Below are positions 1-10,174 of a stretch of DNA of 64,000 nt, piece by piece. Source of the DNA: Gammaproteobacteria bacterium (GTDB lineage Bacteria > Pseudomonadota > Gammaproteobacteria > Burkholderiales > Rhodocyclaceae). Made by a program: the position numbers and the translations under genes. Under the pieces are notes generated by a model. It saw only the letters and a list, made by a program, of their open reading frames with translations. It ran no database searches and was not told where the DNA came from. The number at the start of each line of letters is the position of its first letter. The stretch's first letter is position 1. Where the stretch lies: contig JAHJVE010000021.1 in the NCBI GenBank assembly GCA_018828385.1, positions 1 through 64,000 on the forward strand, written 5' to 3'.

Positions 1-117
1 TTCTGCTTCTGCTTCTGCTTCTGCTTCTGCTTCTGCTTCTGCTTCTGCTTCTGCTTCTGCTTCTGCTTCTGCTTCTGCTTCTGCTTCTGCTTCTGCTTCT
101 GCTTCTGCTTCTGCTTC
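1..117. repeat. Hexanucleotide microsatellite (TTCTGC), at least 19 perfect units
   Basis: Nineteen perfect TTCTGC units occupy 1-114, followed by one more TTC; the array continues beyond the left edge. On the coding (minus) strand it is GCAGAA, an in-frame Ala-Glu repeat. The unit is six bases, so unit gain or loss changes protein length without a frameshift. Confidence 0.95.
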
Positions 118-351
118 TAGTATGGACTCGGCTTCAGGCGCCACGAAATTCGGCGAAAACGGTTCGTCCTGCGGTATCGATGCCTCGGCAACCGGCGTTT
201 CGATCAAAGGCTCGTTATCGTCACTCACCAGTTCGTCAAAAGCGTTGAAGACCGCCTGGCAATGCCCGCACCGAACCTTGCCGGCCCTCAGGCGCAACTG
301 CTCGGTCGTCACACGAAAAACCGTGACACAGACCGGGCAGCGTGTCCGCAT
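1..351 (-). CDS. Zinc-ribbon (MJ0042/DUF3426-type) protein, N-terminal part with Glu-Ala repeat
   Basis: Only the N-terminal ~117 residues lie in the window; the gene runs off the left edge. The start ATG (349-351) overlaps the prmA stop as TGATG, implying translational coupling. Residues 5-8 (CPVC) and 28-31 (CGHC) form a two-knuckle zinc ribbon, as in the MJ0042 domain at the N terminus of DUF3426 proteins, which often follow prmA in betaproteobacteria. The ribbon is followed by an acidic linker and then at least 39 residues of strictly alternating Glu and Ala, encoded by the hexanucleotide array at the window edge. The family usually continues into one transmembrane helix and a periplasmic domain, which cannot be seen here. 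The zinc ribbon is clear; cellular function is not known. Confidence 0.75.
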   Translation of the reverse strand, partial: MRTRCPVCVTVFRVTTEQLRLRAGKVRCGHCQAVFNAFDELVSDDNEPLIETPVAEASIPQDEPFSPNFVAPEAESILEAEAEAEAEAEAEAEAEAEAEAEAEAEAEAEAEAEAEAE

Positions 352-1241
352 CACGGTTTTATCCCAGCCAGACATACCCAGTCTTCACGCGTGTCGGCAA
401 CCTGCATGGGCAGCCATTGGGCGTAAATGGTGATGATTTCTTCTGCTTGCTCACGCAGGATGCCGGACAGCGCAAGGCGTCCACCGGAGCGGACATGCGC
501 ACAAATGGCCGGGGCCAGAACACGAAGCGGGTTGGAAAGGATGTTTGCCACGACAACATCATACTCGCCAGCAACCGGCATGGCCGAATCGGCGAACAGC
601 GCAACCACACCATTGCGCTCGGCGTTGGCACGCGCCGCATCGACCGCCAGCGGGTCAATGTCGACGCCGGCTACACGGCCAGCACCGAGGCGGGCGGCGG
701 CTATGGCGAGAATGCCCGAGCCACACCCGTAATCAAGCACGGTGCAGCCGTCGGTAACATTACGCTCCAGCCACTCCAGACAGAGCCGGGTGGTCGGATG
801 CGAGCCGGTGCCGAAGGCCATGCCCGGGTCGAGAATCAGATTGACCGCTGCCGGATCGGGCGTTTCGTGCCACGAAGGCACGATCCACAGGCGCTCCGAA
901 ACCCGGATCGGGTCGAACTGCAACTGGGTCAGCTGCACCCAGTTCTGCTCTTCCACCATCTCCACGGTATAGGCCGGTGCTTCACTCAGGCCGATGGCAG
1001 CTATGGCCTCGCCAAGCAGGGCATCGATATCGGCGTCTGGATCAAGCAGCGCAACGACGCGCGAATGCGTCCAGCCCGAACTCGGCACCGATCCCGGTTC
1101 GCCGAACAGCGGTTGCTCGTCCGGCGTGCCGGCATCGGCATCCTCGATACTGGCCGACAGGGCGCCAGCTTCAAGCAGGGCATCGCAAATCGGCTCGGCA
1201 TGCGCCGCATCGGTCAGGAAACTGACACTTTGCCAGGCCAT
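351..1241 (-). CDS. prmA: Ribosomal protein L11 methyltransferase PrmA
   Basis: SAM-dependent enzyme that methylates lysines and the N-terminus of ribosomal protein L11 in the cytoplasm. The 296-residue product has the expected length. The N-terminal half is the divergent L11-recognition domain, and a Rossmann-type methyltransferase domain follows with SAM motif I (DYGCGSG) near residue 170. A PrmA-type NILSNPL motif IV follows near residue 230. The gene lies 2 bases after accC and its stop overlaps the start of the zinc-ribbon gene, so it is the fourth gene of an aroQ-accB-accC-prmA operon, an order common in betaproteobacteria. No anomaly was seen. Confidence 0.95.
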   Translation of the reverse strand: MAWQSVSFLTDAAHAEPICDALLEAGALSASIEDADAGTPDEQPLFGEPGSVPSSGWTHSRVVALLDPDADIDALLGEAIAAIGLSEAPAYTVEMVEEQNWVQLTQLQFDPIRVSERLWIVPSWHETPDPAAVNLILDPGMAFGTGSHPTTRLCLEWLERNVTDGCTVLDYGCGSGILAIAAARLGAGRVAGVDIDPLAVDAARANAERNGVVALFADSAMPVAGEYDVVVANILSNPLRVLAPAICAHVRSGGRLALSGILREQAEEIITIYAQWLPMQVADTREDWVCLAGIKP

Positions 1242-1243
1242 GA

Positions 1244-2602
1244 CTAAAGTTTCACCTCGCCCTTGTCGGCGAGCTTTTGTTCAAGGTAATGAATGCTCGT
1301 GCCACCTTCGACGAAACGGGCGTCCTGCATCAGTTCCTGATGCAGCGGGATATTGGTCTTGATGCCCTGAATGCTCATCTCGGACAAGGCGATACGCATG
1401 CGGCGAATGGCCTGGTCACGGGTGTCACCGTAGGCGATGACCTTGGCAACCATCGAGTCGTAGTGCGAGGGAACGGTATAGCCTTGGTAAATATGCGTAT
1501 CGACCCGGATGCCAGGGCCGCCGGGCGGATGATAAAACTCGATCTTGCCGGGACAAGGCACGAACGTGAAGGGATCTTCGGCGTTGACGCGGCATTCGAT
1601 CGAATGACCACGAAAGACGATGTCCTTCTGTTTGTAACGCAGCTTCTCGCCAGCCGCGACGCGAATCTGCTCCTGCACGATATCGACGCCGGTGATCATT
1701 TCGGTCACCGGATGTTCTACCTGAACGCGGGTGTTCATCTCGATGAAATAAAACTCGCCGTTTTCATAGAGGAACTCGAAAGTACCGGCGCCACGGTAGC
1801 CGATCTTGCGGCAGGCTTCGGCACAGCGTTCGCCGATGCGGGCAATCAGACGGGCCGGGATGTGGGGTGCCGGCGCCTCTTCGATCACCTTCTGGTGACG
1901 GCGCTGCATGGAGCAGTCGCGTTCGCCGAGGTAAATCGCGTTCTTGTATTCGTCGGCCAGGACCTGAATTTCCACGTGGCGCGGATTTTCCAGGTACTTT
2001 TCCATGTAGACCGCAGGATTGTTGAAGAAACTGCCTGCCTCCTGCTTGGTCATTCCCACGGCATTGATCAGCGCGGCTTCGGTATGCACGACGCGCATGC
2101 CGCGCCCGCCGCCGCCACCGGCCGCCTTGATGATCACCGGGTAACCGACGGCACGGGCGATCTTGATGATTTCCTTCGGATCGTCCGGAAGCTCTCCATC
2201 GGAGCCGGGCACGCAAGGCACCATGGCTTCTTTCATGGCGTTCTTGGCCGACACCTTGTCGCCCATCAGGCGAATGGTTTCGGCGCGCGGGCCGATGAAA
2301 ACAAAACCGGAGGTCTCGACACGCTCGGCGAAGTCAGCGTTTTCAGAGAGGAAGCCATAGCCCGGGTGAATGGCCTGGGCATCGGTCACTTCCGCCGCCG
2401 AAATAATCGCCGGGACATTAAGGTAGCTCAGCGACGACGAAGCGGGGCCGATACAGACCGACTCGTCGGCCAACTTGACGTATTTCGCATGGCGATCGGC
2501 CTCGGAATGCACGACCACCGTCTTGATGCCAAGTTCGCGGCAAGCGCGCTGAATACGCAAGGCGATTTCGCCGCGATTGGCGATCAGGATTTTTTCAAAC
2601 AT
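1244..2602 (-). CDS. accC: Biotin carboxylase subunit of acetyl-CoA carboxylase
   Basis: ATP-dependent carboxylation of the biotin on AccB, first half-reaction of acetyl-CoA carboxylase and first step of fatty acid synthesis. The product begins [16 protein letters not shown], typical of the family, and has the glycine-rich ATP-grasp loop (GGGGGRGMR), the [14 protein letters not shown] catalytic segment and the C-terminal biotin carboxylase domain. Three in-frame ATGs (2617, 2608, 2602) are possible; I chose 2602 because the family starts at that methionine, giving 452 residues. None has a convincing ribosome site, which fits coupling to accB, whose stop is only 7 bases upstream. Confidence 0.95.
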   Translation of the reverse strand: MFEKILIANRGEIALRIQRACRELGIKTVVVHSEADRHAKYVKLADESVCIGPASSSLSYLNVPAIISAAEVTDAQAIHPGYGFLSENADFAERVETSGFVFIGPRAETIRLMGDKVSAKNAMKEAMVPCVPGSDGELPDDPKEIIKIARAVGYPVIIKAAGGGGGRGMRVVHTEAALINAVGMTKQEAGSFFNNPAVYMEKYLENPRHVEIQVLADEYKNAIYLGERDCSMQRRHQKVIEEAPAPHIPARLIARIGERCAEACRKIGYRGAGTFEFLYENGEFYFIEMNTRVQVEHPVTEMITGVDIVQEQIRVAAGEKLRYKQKDIVFRGHSIECRVNAEDPFTFVPCPGKIEFYHPPGGPGIRVDTHIYQGYTVPSHYDSMVAKVIAYGDTRDQAIRRMRIALSEMSIQGIKTNIPLHQELMQDARFVEGGTSIHYLEQKLADKGEVKL

Positions 2603-2609
2603 GGCCATA

Positions 2610-3068
2610 TCAGCCAATCACATAAAGCGGCTCACCGAATTCAACCGGCTCACCATTCTCGACCAGGATGGCCTTGATCACGCCGGAGGCGTCGGCTTCG
2701 ATTTCGTTGAGCAGTTTCATGGCTTCGATGATGCAGAGGGTTTCGCCCTGCTTGACGGTCTGACCGACCTGGACGAAAGCATCAGCGCCGGGCGACGGTG
2801 AGCGATAGAAAGTGCCGACCATCGGCGACTTGACGACATGGCCTTCCGGCAGCTCGTCCTCATCGTCGAGATTGACCGCAGATGCTGTCGGTGCACCGGC
2901 GGCAGCGAGGGGGGCGGGTGCGGCGGCATAGTATTGCTGCGGCGCGGCTGCGACGGCACCATAGTGCTTGGCAATACGCACTTTTTCTTCGCCTTCGGTC
3001 ACTTCCAGTTCGGAAATACCCGATTCCTGAACGAGGTCGATAAGTTTCTTGAGTTTACGCAGATCCAT
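2610..3068 (-). CDS. accB: Biotin carboxyl carrier protein of acetyl-CoA carboxylase
   Basis: Carries the biotin that shuttles CO2 from AccC to the carboxyltransferase. The 152-residue product has a short N-terminal domain ([12 protein letters not shown]), an Ala/Pro-rich flexible linker at about residues 45-70, and a C-terminal biotinyl domain with the EAMKL motif holding the biotinylated lysine. The upstream open frame extends to 3383, but the family start is the ATG at 3068. It sits between aroQ and accC in the same operon. AccA and AccD are not encoded in this window. Confidence 0.95.
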   Translation of the reverse strand: MDLRKLKKLIDLVQESGISELEVTEGEEKVRIAKHYGAVAAAPQQYYAAAPAPLAAAGAPTASAVNLDDEDELPEGHVVKSPMVGTFYRSPSPGADAFVQVGQTVKQGETLCIIEAMKLLNEIEADASGVIKAILVENGEPVEFGEPLYVIG

Positions 3069-3123
3069 GGAGACTCCCTTCTGAGTTGCGCCCGTTGGGC
3101 ACAAGTGTCCGGCCCGGGCCGGA

Positions 3124-3603
3124 CTATTCGATATTAAGCTTGTTAAGCAGGTATTCGAGGGCCAGCAGGTAGCCCTCATGACCCAGCCCGCAGATGACGC
3201 CGATGGCCAGGTCCGAAAAATACGAGTGATGGCGGAACGGTTCCCGCGCATGCACGTTCGAGAGATGAACCTCGACGAACGGGATCGCCACCGCCGCGAT
3301 GGCATCGCGCAAGGCCACACTGGTGTGTGTGTAAGCCGCCGGATTGATGATGATGGCGCGAACGCCTTGTTCGCGAGCAGCATGGATGCGCTCGATCAGC
3401 ACCCCCTCATGGTTGCTCTGGAAGGCTTCTAGATCAACGCCGCCACTCTCGGCCATGCGCGCCAGCGACATGTTGATGTCGGACAGGGTAACGCTGCCGT
3501 AGTGTTCTGGTTCTCGTGTGCCAAGCAGGTTCAGATTAGGCCCGTGCAACACCAGGATGCGAGGCTTATCGACCGTCTTGGAAGCTGTTTTTCGCTTCGT
3601 CAT
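3124..3603 (-). CDS. aroQ: Type II 3-dehydroquinate dehydratase
   Basis: Third step of the shikimate pathway: dehydration of 3-dehydroquinate to 3-dehydroshikimate. The 159-residue length is normal for type II enzymes. Visible family motifs are [17 protein letters not shown] (catalytic Tyr), the FQSNHEG segment, NPAAYTHTS, and [17 protein letters not shown] near the active-site lid. It heads the operon with accB and accC, an arrangement found in many proteobacteria. A Lys/Thr-rich N-terminal extension of about 12 residues precedes the fold. Confidence 0.95.
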   Translation of the reverse strand: MTKRKTASKTVDKPRILVLHGPNLNLLGTREPEHYGSVTLSDINMSLARMAESGGVDLEAFQSNHEGVLIERIHAAREQGVRAIIINPAAYTHTSVALRDAIAAVAIPFVEVHLSNVHAREPFRHHSYFSDLAIGVICGLGHEGYLLALEYLLNKLNIE

Positions 3604-3642
3604 AGCTGCAAGTTTGCCGCAAATCGCTGCAAGTTGTCCAGT

Positions 3643-4233
3643 CTATTCCTTTAGTAGGGCACGCAGGGCATCGGCTCTTATGCGGTCATGCGGACGACCG
3701 TCGTGGCGCTTCAGGCTGACGCGTTCCATGTTCGGCGGCAGAATGACCAGGTCGGCATCGGCCGTATCTGTTTCCATGCGCAACACCGCCTCGACCCGTT
3801 CATTCCGCGATTCTACATGCGAGACGTCGATGGCGCGATTGAGCAGGAAGATCTCGACCTCTTTGGCGCTGTCGGCGAAGAGCAGGATATCGATGTGCGA
3901 ATGCTCGCCGGCCGTGCCATCGAGGACCGAGCCGGTCAGATAGGGATTGAAGGCAGCCAGCAAATCGAGCAGCTCGAGCGCCGTGTGGCGCAGCATCGAG
4001 AGCAACTCCTCGTGGTCCTCACCCTGATACAGCGTGCGATAAGCCCGCAACTCGGCCTCGACCTCAGCATTGTCCGGAAACGCCGTGTGCTCGGGCAGGC
4101 CCAACTGGCGGGCCGCCTTCTTTTTGGCGTGGTGATAATCGGTAATGCCGTCTTCCGCCATCAGGCGGGCGGCGGCGCTGGCGATGCTGGCCCGGTTGCC
4201 GGGGCTCGTTCGTTGCCGTTCATGACGGGCCAT
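3643..4233 (-). CDS. Conserved protein with a nucleotidyltransferase-like motif
   Basis: The 196-residue product is probably soluble. The first ~50 residues are basic and helical (a 'DYHHAKKKAARQLG' stretch), followed by an acidic helical region. From about residue 100 a GSVLDGTAGEHSHIDILLF segment resembles the GS...SDID signature of nucleotidyltransferase folds, and a second acidic strand (ADLVILPP) could supply a further metal ligand. This is motif resemblance only and I do not know the substrate. It is divergent from mpl with 50 bases between the starts. An uncharacterised conserved protein is the safe reading. Confidence 0.6.
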   Translation of the reverse strand: MARHERQRTSPGNRASIASAAARLMAEDGITDYHHAKKKAARQLGLPEHTAFPDNAEVEAELRAYRTLYQGEDHEELLSMLRHTALELLDLLAAFNPYLTGSVLDGTAGEHSHIDILLFADSAKEVEIFLLNRAIDVSHVESRNERVEAVLRMETDTADADLVILPPNMERVSLKRHDGRPHDRIRADALRALLKE

Positions 4234-4283
4234 GGGGACTCGATCAAGGTAAAATCGCCCCCATTCTAACGGCTCGAACTGAA

Positions 4284-5630
4284 ATGCACATTCACATTCT
4301 CGGCATCTGCGGCACCTTCATGGGCGGTGTCGCCCAATTGGCGGTGGATTCCGGCCACAAGGTCACGGGTTGCGACGCCAACGTCTATCCGCCGATGAGC
4401 GATCAGCTACGCGGCGCCGGCATCGAGCTGATCGAAGGTTTTGACGCCGAGCAACTGAAGTTGGCGCCGGATGTCTTCGTAATCGGCAACGCCATTTCGC
4501 GCGGCAATCCGCTGCTTGAAGCCATTCTCGACAAAGGCCTGCCCTATGTTTCCGGGCCGCAATGGCTGGCCGAGAATCTGCTGCAGGGCCGCTGGGTGCT
4601 CGGCGTGGCCGGCACGCACGGCAAGACGACGACGGCCTCGATGCTGGCGTGGATTCTCGAGGCGGCCAACATGGATCCAGGCTTCCTGATCGGTGGCGTG
4701 CCGCTGAACTTCGGCGTCTCGGCCCGGCTCGGCGGGACGCCGTTCTTCGTCATCGAAGCCGACGAATACGACACGGCTTTCTGCGACAAGCGGTCCAAGT
4801 TCGTCCATTACCGCCCGCGGACGGTCGTCCTGAACAATCTCGAATTTGATCATGCCGACATTTTCAGCGATCTGGCTGCCATCGAGACGCAATTTCACCA
4901 CCTCATTCGCACCCTGCCACAATCTGGCCTGATCGTTTCCAACGCCGCCGAGGCCAGTCTGGATCGCGTTCTGCAGCGTGGCTGCTGGACGCCGGTCGAG
5001 CGCTTCAACGACCCGGACGGCTACCGGGTGACCGGCGATGACGCCCGCGGCGAACTGGTCTTGCACTCGCCTGATGGCAAAGTCCGGCGAACCATCTGGG
5101 GGCTTTCCGGCGAGCACAACCGGGCCAACGCCTGCGCCGCCTTGCTTGCCGCCCGCCACGTCGGGGTACCACTGGAGCAGGGGCTGGACGCGCTATCGCG
5201 CTTCGAGAATGTCAAACGGCGCATGGAAGTGCGCGGCGAAGTGCGTGGCGTAACGGTCTACGACGACTTCGCGCATCACCCGACGGCCATCGCGACCACC
5301 GTTGCCGGGCTTCGTCGCAAGATCGGCAAGGCGCGTATCCTGGCGGTGCTCGAGCCGCGCTCCAACACCATGAAGCTGGGGACGATGAAAGCGCAGTTGC
5401 CGGACAGTCTGCGCGAAGTCGATCTGGCTTTTTGCTTTGCCGGCAACCTAGGCTGGGATGCCCGCGCGGCGCTGGCCCCGATGGGCGAGCGCGCCGTGGT
5501 CGAGGATGATCTCGACCGCTTGGTCGACCAGATCGTCATCGCCGCCCAACCGGGCGACCACATCCTGGTCATGAGCAACGGTGGCTTTGGCGGCATTCAC
5601 GGCAAGATACTGGCCGGTTTAACGGAGTAA
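4284..5630 (+). CDS. mpl: UDP-N-acetylmuramate:L-alanyl-gamma-D-glutamyl-meso-DAP ligase
   Basis: Peptidoglycan-recycling Mur ligase that attaches recovered tripeptide to UDP-MurNAc in the cytoplasm. The 448-residue product opens with a Rossmann-like MHIHILGICGTFMGG motif typical of Mpl and MurC. It has the ATP-binding loop GTHGKTTT near residue 113, the EADEYDTAF metal/ATP segment, HNRANACAA, and the Mpl-type YDDFAHHPTA motif. The N-terminus and the 'DEYDTAF' wording favour Mpl over MurC. It is monocistronic, convergent with maeB across a bidirectional terminator. A copy of the dispersed repeat follows the stop. Confidence 0.93.
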   Translation: MHIHILGICGTFMGGVAQLAVDSGHKVTGCDANVYPPMSDQLRGAGIELIEGFDAEQLKLAPDVFVIGNAISRGNPLLEAILDKGLPYVSGPQWLAENLLQGRWVLGVAGTHGKTTTASMLAWILEAANMDPGFLIGGVPLNFGVSARLGGTPFFVIEADEYDTAFCDKRSKFVHYRPRTVVLNNLEFDHADIFSDLAAIETQFHHLIRTLPQSGLIVSNAAEASLDRVLQRGCWTPVERFNDPDGYRVTGDDARGELVLHSPDGKVRRTIWGLSGEHNRANACAALLAARHVGVPLEQGLDALSRFENVKRRMEVRGEVRGVTVYDDFAHHPTAIATTVAGLRRKIGKARILAVLEPRSNTMKLGTMKAQLPDSLREVDLAFCFAGNLGWDARAALAPMGERAVVEDDLDRLVDQIVIAAQPGDHILVMSNGGFGGIHGKILAGLTE

Positions 5631-5664
5631 GGCTCTGTTTGGCTCATTTCAAGGCCCAATCGGG

Positions 5665-5705
5665 ATTGCTACGGTCAACCGGAAAAATGGGCCAAAAATG
5701 AAAAA
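5665..5705 (+). repeat. Dispersed 38-bp repeat, copy 1 (intergenic)
   Basis: Full match: core GCTACGGTCAACCG, then an A-tract, GGCCAAAA and a final A-run. It abuts the mpl/maeB terminator, whose 5' A-run it supplies. Confidence 0.85.
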
Positions 5706-5738
5706 GGCGCGGCGAGGTTTCCCTCCCGCGCCTTTTTT
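5701..5738. terminator. Bidirectional Rho-independent terminator between mpl and maeB
   Basis: The stem AAAAAGGCGCGG pairs with CCGCGCCTTTTT around a 13-base loop. It has a T-run on both strands, as expected between convergent genes. Confidence 0.88.
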
Positions 5739-5749
5739 GCCAAAGGCGA

Positions 5750-8026
5750 TTAGCGCTCGGTAGACTCCACGACGGCCAGCGCAGTCATGTTGACCAGACG
5801 CCGCACGGTCGCCGTCGAGGTCATGACATGGACAGGACGGGCCGCGCCGAGCAGGATGGGGCCGATGGTGACGCCTTCGCCACCCGTCATCTTGATCAGG
5901 TTGTAGGAGATGTTGGCGGCGTCGATGTTGGGCATGACCAGCAGGTTGGCTTCGCCGTTCAGCGGCGAATCCGGGTTGGCGGCGCGGCGCAGGTCTTCAT
6001 CCAGCGCAGCGTCGCCGTGCATTTCGCCATCCACTTCCAGCTCGCCGGCCGACAGGGCGGAAACCAGCCCGGCAGCGACGCTCATCTTGCGGGCCGACTC
6101 GGAGTTGCTGGAGCCGAAGTTGGAATGCGAGAGCAGAGCTACCTTCGGGTGGCTACCGAAGCGCTTGACCTGCTCGGCCGCCATGAGCGTCATTTCGGCG
6201 ATTTCCTGGGCGTTCGGGTTTTCGTTCACATGCGTATCGCAGATGAACAGCGAGCGGCCCGGCAACATCAGGTAGTTCATCGCGGCCAGGGTGCTGACGC
6301 CGGTGCGCTTGCCAATGATCTGGTTGATCACGCCGAGGTGGTGGCTGTACTGGCCGGTCATGCCGCAGATCAGGCCGTCGGCGTAGCCGAGCTTGAGCAG
6401 CATGGCGCCAATCACCGTCGGCTTGCGCCGCATCGACTCCTTGGCGATGGCCGGGGTGATGCCCTGGCGCGCCATGAGCTTGTGATAAGCCGTCCAGCAT
6501 TCACGGTAACGCTCGTCGGATTCCGGATTGACGATGTCGAAATCGATGCCCGGCTTGATGCGCAGCTTGGCTTTTTCAAGACGATGCTCGATGACACCCG
6601 GACGACCGATGAGGATAGGACGGGCGAACTTTTCCTCGATCACGACCTGAGTAGCGCGCAGGACGCGTTCGTCTTCACCTTCGGCGAAGATGATGCGCTT
6701 GCCCTTGGCCTGACGTGCAGCCTGGAAGATGGCGCGCATGCCGACGCCGGTGTGATAGACGAACTCCGACAGCTTGGCGCGGTAGGCTGCCCAGTCGGTA
6801 ATCGGACGCGTCGCCACGCCGGAATCCATGGCGGCCTGGGCGACGGCCGGGGCGATCTTGACGATCAGGCGCGGGTCGAACGGGGTCGGGATCAGATATT
6901 CCGGCCCGAAGTTCAGGTCGCGGCCGGGGTAGGCCATGGCCACTTCGTCGGTCGCTTCGGCTTCGGCCAGCTCGGCGATGGCGCGAACTGACGCCAGCTT
7001 CATTTCTTCGGTAATGCGCGTGGCACCGACATCGAGCGCGCCGCGGAAAATGAACGGGAAGCAGAGGACGTTGTTGACCTGGTTCACGTAATCGGAACGG
7101 CCGGTGGCGATGATCGCATCCGGGCGGACTTCCTTGACCAGTTCCGGCATGATTTCGGGGGTCGGGTTGGCCAGCGCGAAAACCATCGGCTTGTCGGCCA
7201 TTTGGACGACCATTTCCTGCTTGACGACACCGGCGGCGGAGAGGCCGAGGAAGATGTCGGCGCCGACCAGCGCTTCGCCCAGCGTGCGCTTTTCGGTGTT
7301 CTGGGCGTAGCGGGCCTTGGTCTCGTCCATGCCGCCCGGGCGGCCGACGTAGATGACGCCCTTGGAGTCGCAAATCGTGATGTTCTCGCGCTTGACGCCG
7401 AGATCGCACCACAGGTTCACGCAGGAAATGGCGGCCGCACCGGCGCCGGAAACGACGACCTTGACCTCGTCGATCTTCTTGCCGACAACCTTCAGGCCGT
7501 TGAGCATGGCAGCGCCGGAAATGATCGCGGTGCCGTGCTGGTCATCGTGGAAGACCGGAATATTCATCCGTTCCTTGAGCTTCTGCTCGATGTAGAAGCA
7601 CTCGGGGGCCTTGATGTCTTCGAGGTTGACGCCGCCGAGCGTCGGCTCGAGGGCGGCGATCATGTCGATGAGCTTGTCCGGATCGTTCTCGGCCAGTTCG
7701 ATGTCGAAGACGTCAATGCCAGCGAACTTCTTGAACAAACAGCCCTTGCCTTCCATGACCGGCTTGGAAGCCAGCGGGCCGATGTTGCCGAGGCCGAGGA
7801 CGGCGGTGCCGTTGGTGACGACACCGACCAGATTGGCCCGCGAGGTGTACCAGGCGGCCGTCGCCGGATCTTCGACGATCGCATCGCAGGCCGCAGCAAC
7901 ACCCGGAGAGTAGGCCAGCGCGAGGTCGCGCTGATTGGTCAGGCCCTTGGTCGGGCGGACGGAAATCTTGCCCGGGGTGGGCCAGCGATGGTATTCGAGA
8001 GCGGCTTCGCGCAGATCCTTTTCCAC
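5750..8026 (-). CDS. maeB: NADP-dependent malic enzyme with phosphotransacetylase-like domain
   Basis: Decarboxylates malate to pyruvate with NADP+ reduction. Residues ~1-160 form the malic N domain (ALAYSPGVA), and ~160-420 the NAD(P)-binding domain with [11 protein letters not shown] and VVSGAGAAA. From ~430 there is a PTA-like domain, which in MaeB proteins acts as an acetyl-CoA-responsive regulatory module. The open frame reaches 8077, but a GTG at 8024-8026 has CAGGAG a few bases upstream and gives the conserved start [13 protein letters not shown], so I use it (758 residues). It is convergent with mpl. Confidence 0.92.
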   Translation of the reverse strand: MEKDLREAALEYHRWPTPGKISVRPTKGLTNQRDLALAYSPGVAAACDAIVEDPATAAWYTSRANLVGVVTNGTAVLGLGNIGPLASKPVMEGKGCLFKKFAGIDVFDIELAENDPDKLIDMIAALEPTLGGVNLEDIKAPECFYIEQKLKERMNIPVFHDDQHGTAIISGAAMLNGLKVVGKKIDEVKVVVSGAGAAAISCVNLWCDLGVKRENITICDSKGVIYVGRPGGMDETKARYAQNTEKRTLGEALVGADIFLGLSAAGVVKQEMVVQMADKPMVFALANPTPEIMPELVKEVRPDAIIATGRSDYVNQVNNVLCFPFIFRGALDVGATRITEEMKLASVRAIAELAEAEATDEVAMAYPGRDLNFGPEYLIPTPFDPRLIVKIAPAVAQAAMDSGVATRPITDWAAYRAKLSEFVYHTGVGMRAIFQAARQAKGKRIIFAEGEDERVLRATQVVIEEKFARPILIGRPGVIEHRLEKAKLRIKPGIDFDIVNPESDERYRECWTAYHKLMARQGITPAIAKESMRRKPTVIGAMLLKLGYADGLICGMTGQYSHHLGVINQIIGKRTGVSTLAAMNYLMLPGRSLFICDTHVNENPNAQEIAEMTLMAAEQVKRFGSHPKVALLSHSNFGSSNSESARKMSVAAGLVSALSAGELEVDGEMHGDAALDEDLRRAANPDSPLNGEANLLVMPNIDAANISYNLIKMTGGEGVTIGPILLGAARPVHVMTSTATVRRLVNMTALAVVESTER

Positions 8027-8114
8027 GGATTCTCCTGAGGATTTAGGTATTAGGGAAAACCCGTTAGGGTACTCCAATCGTTGCGCCGCTGGAAGTGTAA
8101 TTCATAATTACAGA

Positions 8115-10169
8115 TCAAAATCGATGGCTGATGGTCAGGCGCAGGCTTCTTGGCTCGGTCGGGTGAACATGCCGGTCGTCGACCGCTGCCCCCTCGGAGG
8201 CCAGCTGCGAGTCGTACCAGTATTCGATGTCATTTACCTTGCGGTCGAAGAGGTTGTAAACATCGAGTACCAGTTGCGTCCGCCGGCCGAATTTGTAGCC
8301 GACGCGCAGGTTGGTCAGCGCCGAAGCGCCGGAGCGGACCGAGTTGTCCTCGATCAGCGGCCGCGGCCCGAAGTAGCGCAGGCGCACAGCGCTGAACCAC
8401 GGGCCGAGGTGATCCAGCGTCAGCCCGATGTTGGCGATTGTCGTCACCGCCCCCGGGATGTGGTCGCCGACCAGCGGGTCGTGGTCGCGGAAGCGGGCAT
8501 GCGACCAGGCGAGTTCGGCATCGACCGCCAGCCAGTCGGACAGCACATAGAGATTGGTCCATTCGACACCATAGCGGCGCGACGGGCGGGACGCTTCGGT
8601 CGTCCCGGCATCGCCGACGAAAAGCAGCTCGGAGGCCGAATCGAGTTGCCACATTGCTACGGTCGACCGGAAATTTTGGCCAAAATCGGAACGCAAACCC
8701 AGCTCAAAACCCTTGGTTCGGACCAGCGGTTTGACCGCCTGCACCGGCGTCACGCCATCGGCCGGATCAACGCGGATGGTCGTGCCGCGCGCGTCGTTGG
8801 AATGGAAACCGTGGCCGTAATTGAGATAGAGCTCAGTCTTGCGCCACGGACCGAAGATCAGCGCCAGCTTGGGCGTCACCATCCGGTCGCTGGCTTTTCC
8901 CGAATTTGCCGCCAAATCGCTGTTGACCATGAAGTAGTAGGTGTCGGCGCGCAGACCTTGCACGGAGCGGAACCACTCGGTCCACCGCGTCTCGTTTTGC
9001 ACCCACAGCCCGAGGCTACGCTGCGTCACCTTGTCTTCGCGCACCGTACTCAGCGTTTGGCGCGCGCTGGTCGCATAGAGGCCGACCGAATTCAGATCAT
9101 CGACCCGTCCCTGCAGGCCGATACTGTTCTCGACTTCAAAGCTACCCCAGCGATCGAACATTGCATGCGAAACAGCGAACCCGCCGGCCTGCCGACGTTC
9201 AGCCTGCTTGAACTGGTCGCCCGGCGGGCAACCGGCGTTCAGGCAATACTGGAAGTTGGACCACAAATCGAGGTCGGACTTCAGCCACCACACATTGGCC
9301 TTGCTCTGTGCCTTTTCCCAGCGCTTCGCCCACTCGCCGGACAGACTGTAGCGATGTGTCTCGCCGCCGGTCGTCGGATCGAGCGAGCCGAAACGGTCGA
9401 CGACGCCACTCGAAATGGCGCGCTGGGCGATCTGGTCGGTCGATGTCCAGCGGCCGCGGTACGCCATGCCGGTGATCGAAAAGCCGTCGTTGCGCGTGCC
9501 CTGGCTGTAACGCAGGACGCCGTTCAATTTGCGGTAATCCTCATCGACCTGCCACGGCCCGTCGTTATGGAAGAGTTCGAGGGCGTAAAGCAAATGTCCG
9601 CCACCCAGTTCCGGCGAACCGGCGAGCAGGCTGCGCGCATAGCCGTTCTGGCCGAGCGTCAATTGCGCCAGCGTGCCGTCGATCTGACGAAAATAGTCAA
9701 TGTGCGCCGCGCCGGCTGACGAAAAATCGCCCTCCTCGGCAAAGTACGGCCCCTTGCGGTAACTGATACGGTCGACCAGTTCGGGAATCAAAAAATTGAG
9801 ATCGGTGTAGCCCTGGCCGTGGGCATGACTCGGCATGTTGACCGGGACGCCGCCAACATAGGTGGCGAAATCGGTACCGTGATCAAGATTGAAACCGCGC
9901 AGGAAATACTGGTTGGCCTTGCCGTCGCCGGCGTGCTGGGTGACGATCAGGCCCGGCACCATTTCCAGCGCCTCGCCGGGGCGCAGGATAGGCACTGCCG
10001 CCAGACGCTGGCTGGAAACCACGCCTTCGCTGCCTGACGCCGCGATGCCTTCGAGGTTTTCCGCCTTGGCGCGGACTTCGACGGCGGACAGTTCGGTCGA
10101 CTCATGGGCCACGACAGCCGTCATCGCCACCATCAAATAAGAACTAAATAATTTTTGTCTTAATTTCAT
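8115..10169 (-). CDS. TonB-dependent outer-membrane receptor, probable nickel uptake
   Basis: Outer-membrane beta-barrel, 684 residues. A signal peptide of about 22 residues is followed by a plug domain (VPGLIVTQHAGDGKANQYFLRG, then RKGPYFAEEGDFSSAG). The barrel ends in a C-terminal Phe (TISHRF) expected by the BAM complex. It lies directly after the NiCoT permease gene and near nikR, and hydrogenase genes follow at 20-41 kb, so nickel (or cobalt) chelates are the likely cargo; this is inference from context. A terminator-like hairpin ends 5 bases before the ATG. An antisense copy of the dispersed repeat is embedded around residues 493-506 (read as RSTVAM). Confidence 0.82.
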   Translation of the reverse strand: MKLRQKLFSSYLMVAMTAVVAHESTELSAVEVRAKAENLEGIAASGSEGVVSSQRLAAVPILRPGEALEMVPGLIVTQHAGDGKANQYFLRGFNLDHGTDFATYVGGVPVNMPSHAHGQGYTDLNFLIPELVDRISYRKGPYFAEEGDFSSAGAAHIDYFRQIDGTLAQLTLGQNGYARSLLAGSPELGGGHLLYALELFHNDGPWQVDEDYRKLNGVLRYSQGTRNDGFSITGMAYRGRWTSTDQIAQRAISSGVVDRFGSLDPTTGGETHRYSLSGEWAKRWEKAQSKANVWWLKSDLDLWSNFQYCLNAGCPPGDQFKQAERRQAGGFAVSHAMFDRWGSFEVENSIGLQGRVDDLNSVGLYATSARQTLSTVREDKVTQRSLGLWVQNETRWTEWFRSVQGLRADTYYFMVNSDLAANSGKASDRMVTPKLALIFGPWRKTELYLNYGHGFHSNDARGTTIRVDPADGVTPVQAVKPLVRTKGFELGLRSDFGQNFRSTVAMWQLDSASELLFVGDAGTTEASRPSRRYGVEWTNLYVLSDWLAVDAELAWSHARFRDHDPLVGDHIPGAVTTIANIGLTLDHLGPWFSAVRLRYFGPRPLIEDNSVRSGASALTNLRVGYKFGRRTQLVLDVYNLFDRKVNDIEYWYDSQLASEGAAVDDRHVHPTEPRSLRLTISHRF
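8653..8690 (+). repeat. Dispersed 38-bp repeat, copy 2 (inside TonB receptor)
   Basis: GCTACGGTCGACCG core, A/T tract, GGCCAAAA. Antisense to the gene and read as RSTVAM. Confidence 0.85.
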
Positions 10170-10174
10170 CGCTT

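Noticed and set aside
1-117. CRISPR or satellite array at the left edge
   Set aside because: A simple six-base tandem repeat in frame with a protein; no spacers.
9763-9800. TACGGTCGACC core inside the TonB receptor gene
   Set aside because: Residues (VDRISYRKGP) are the standard plug motif and the A-tracts are out of register.
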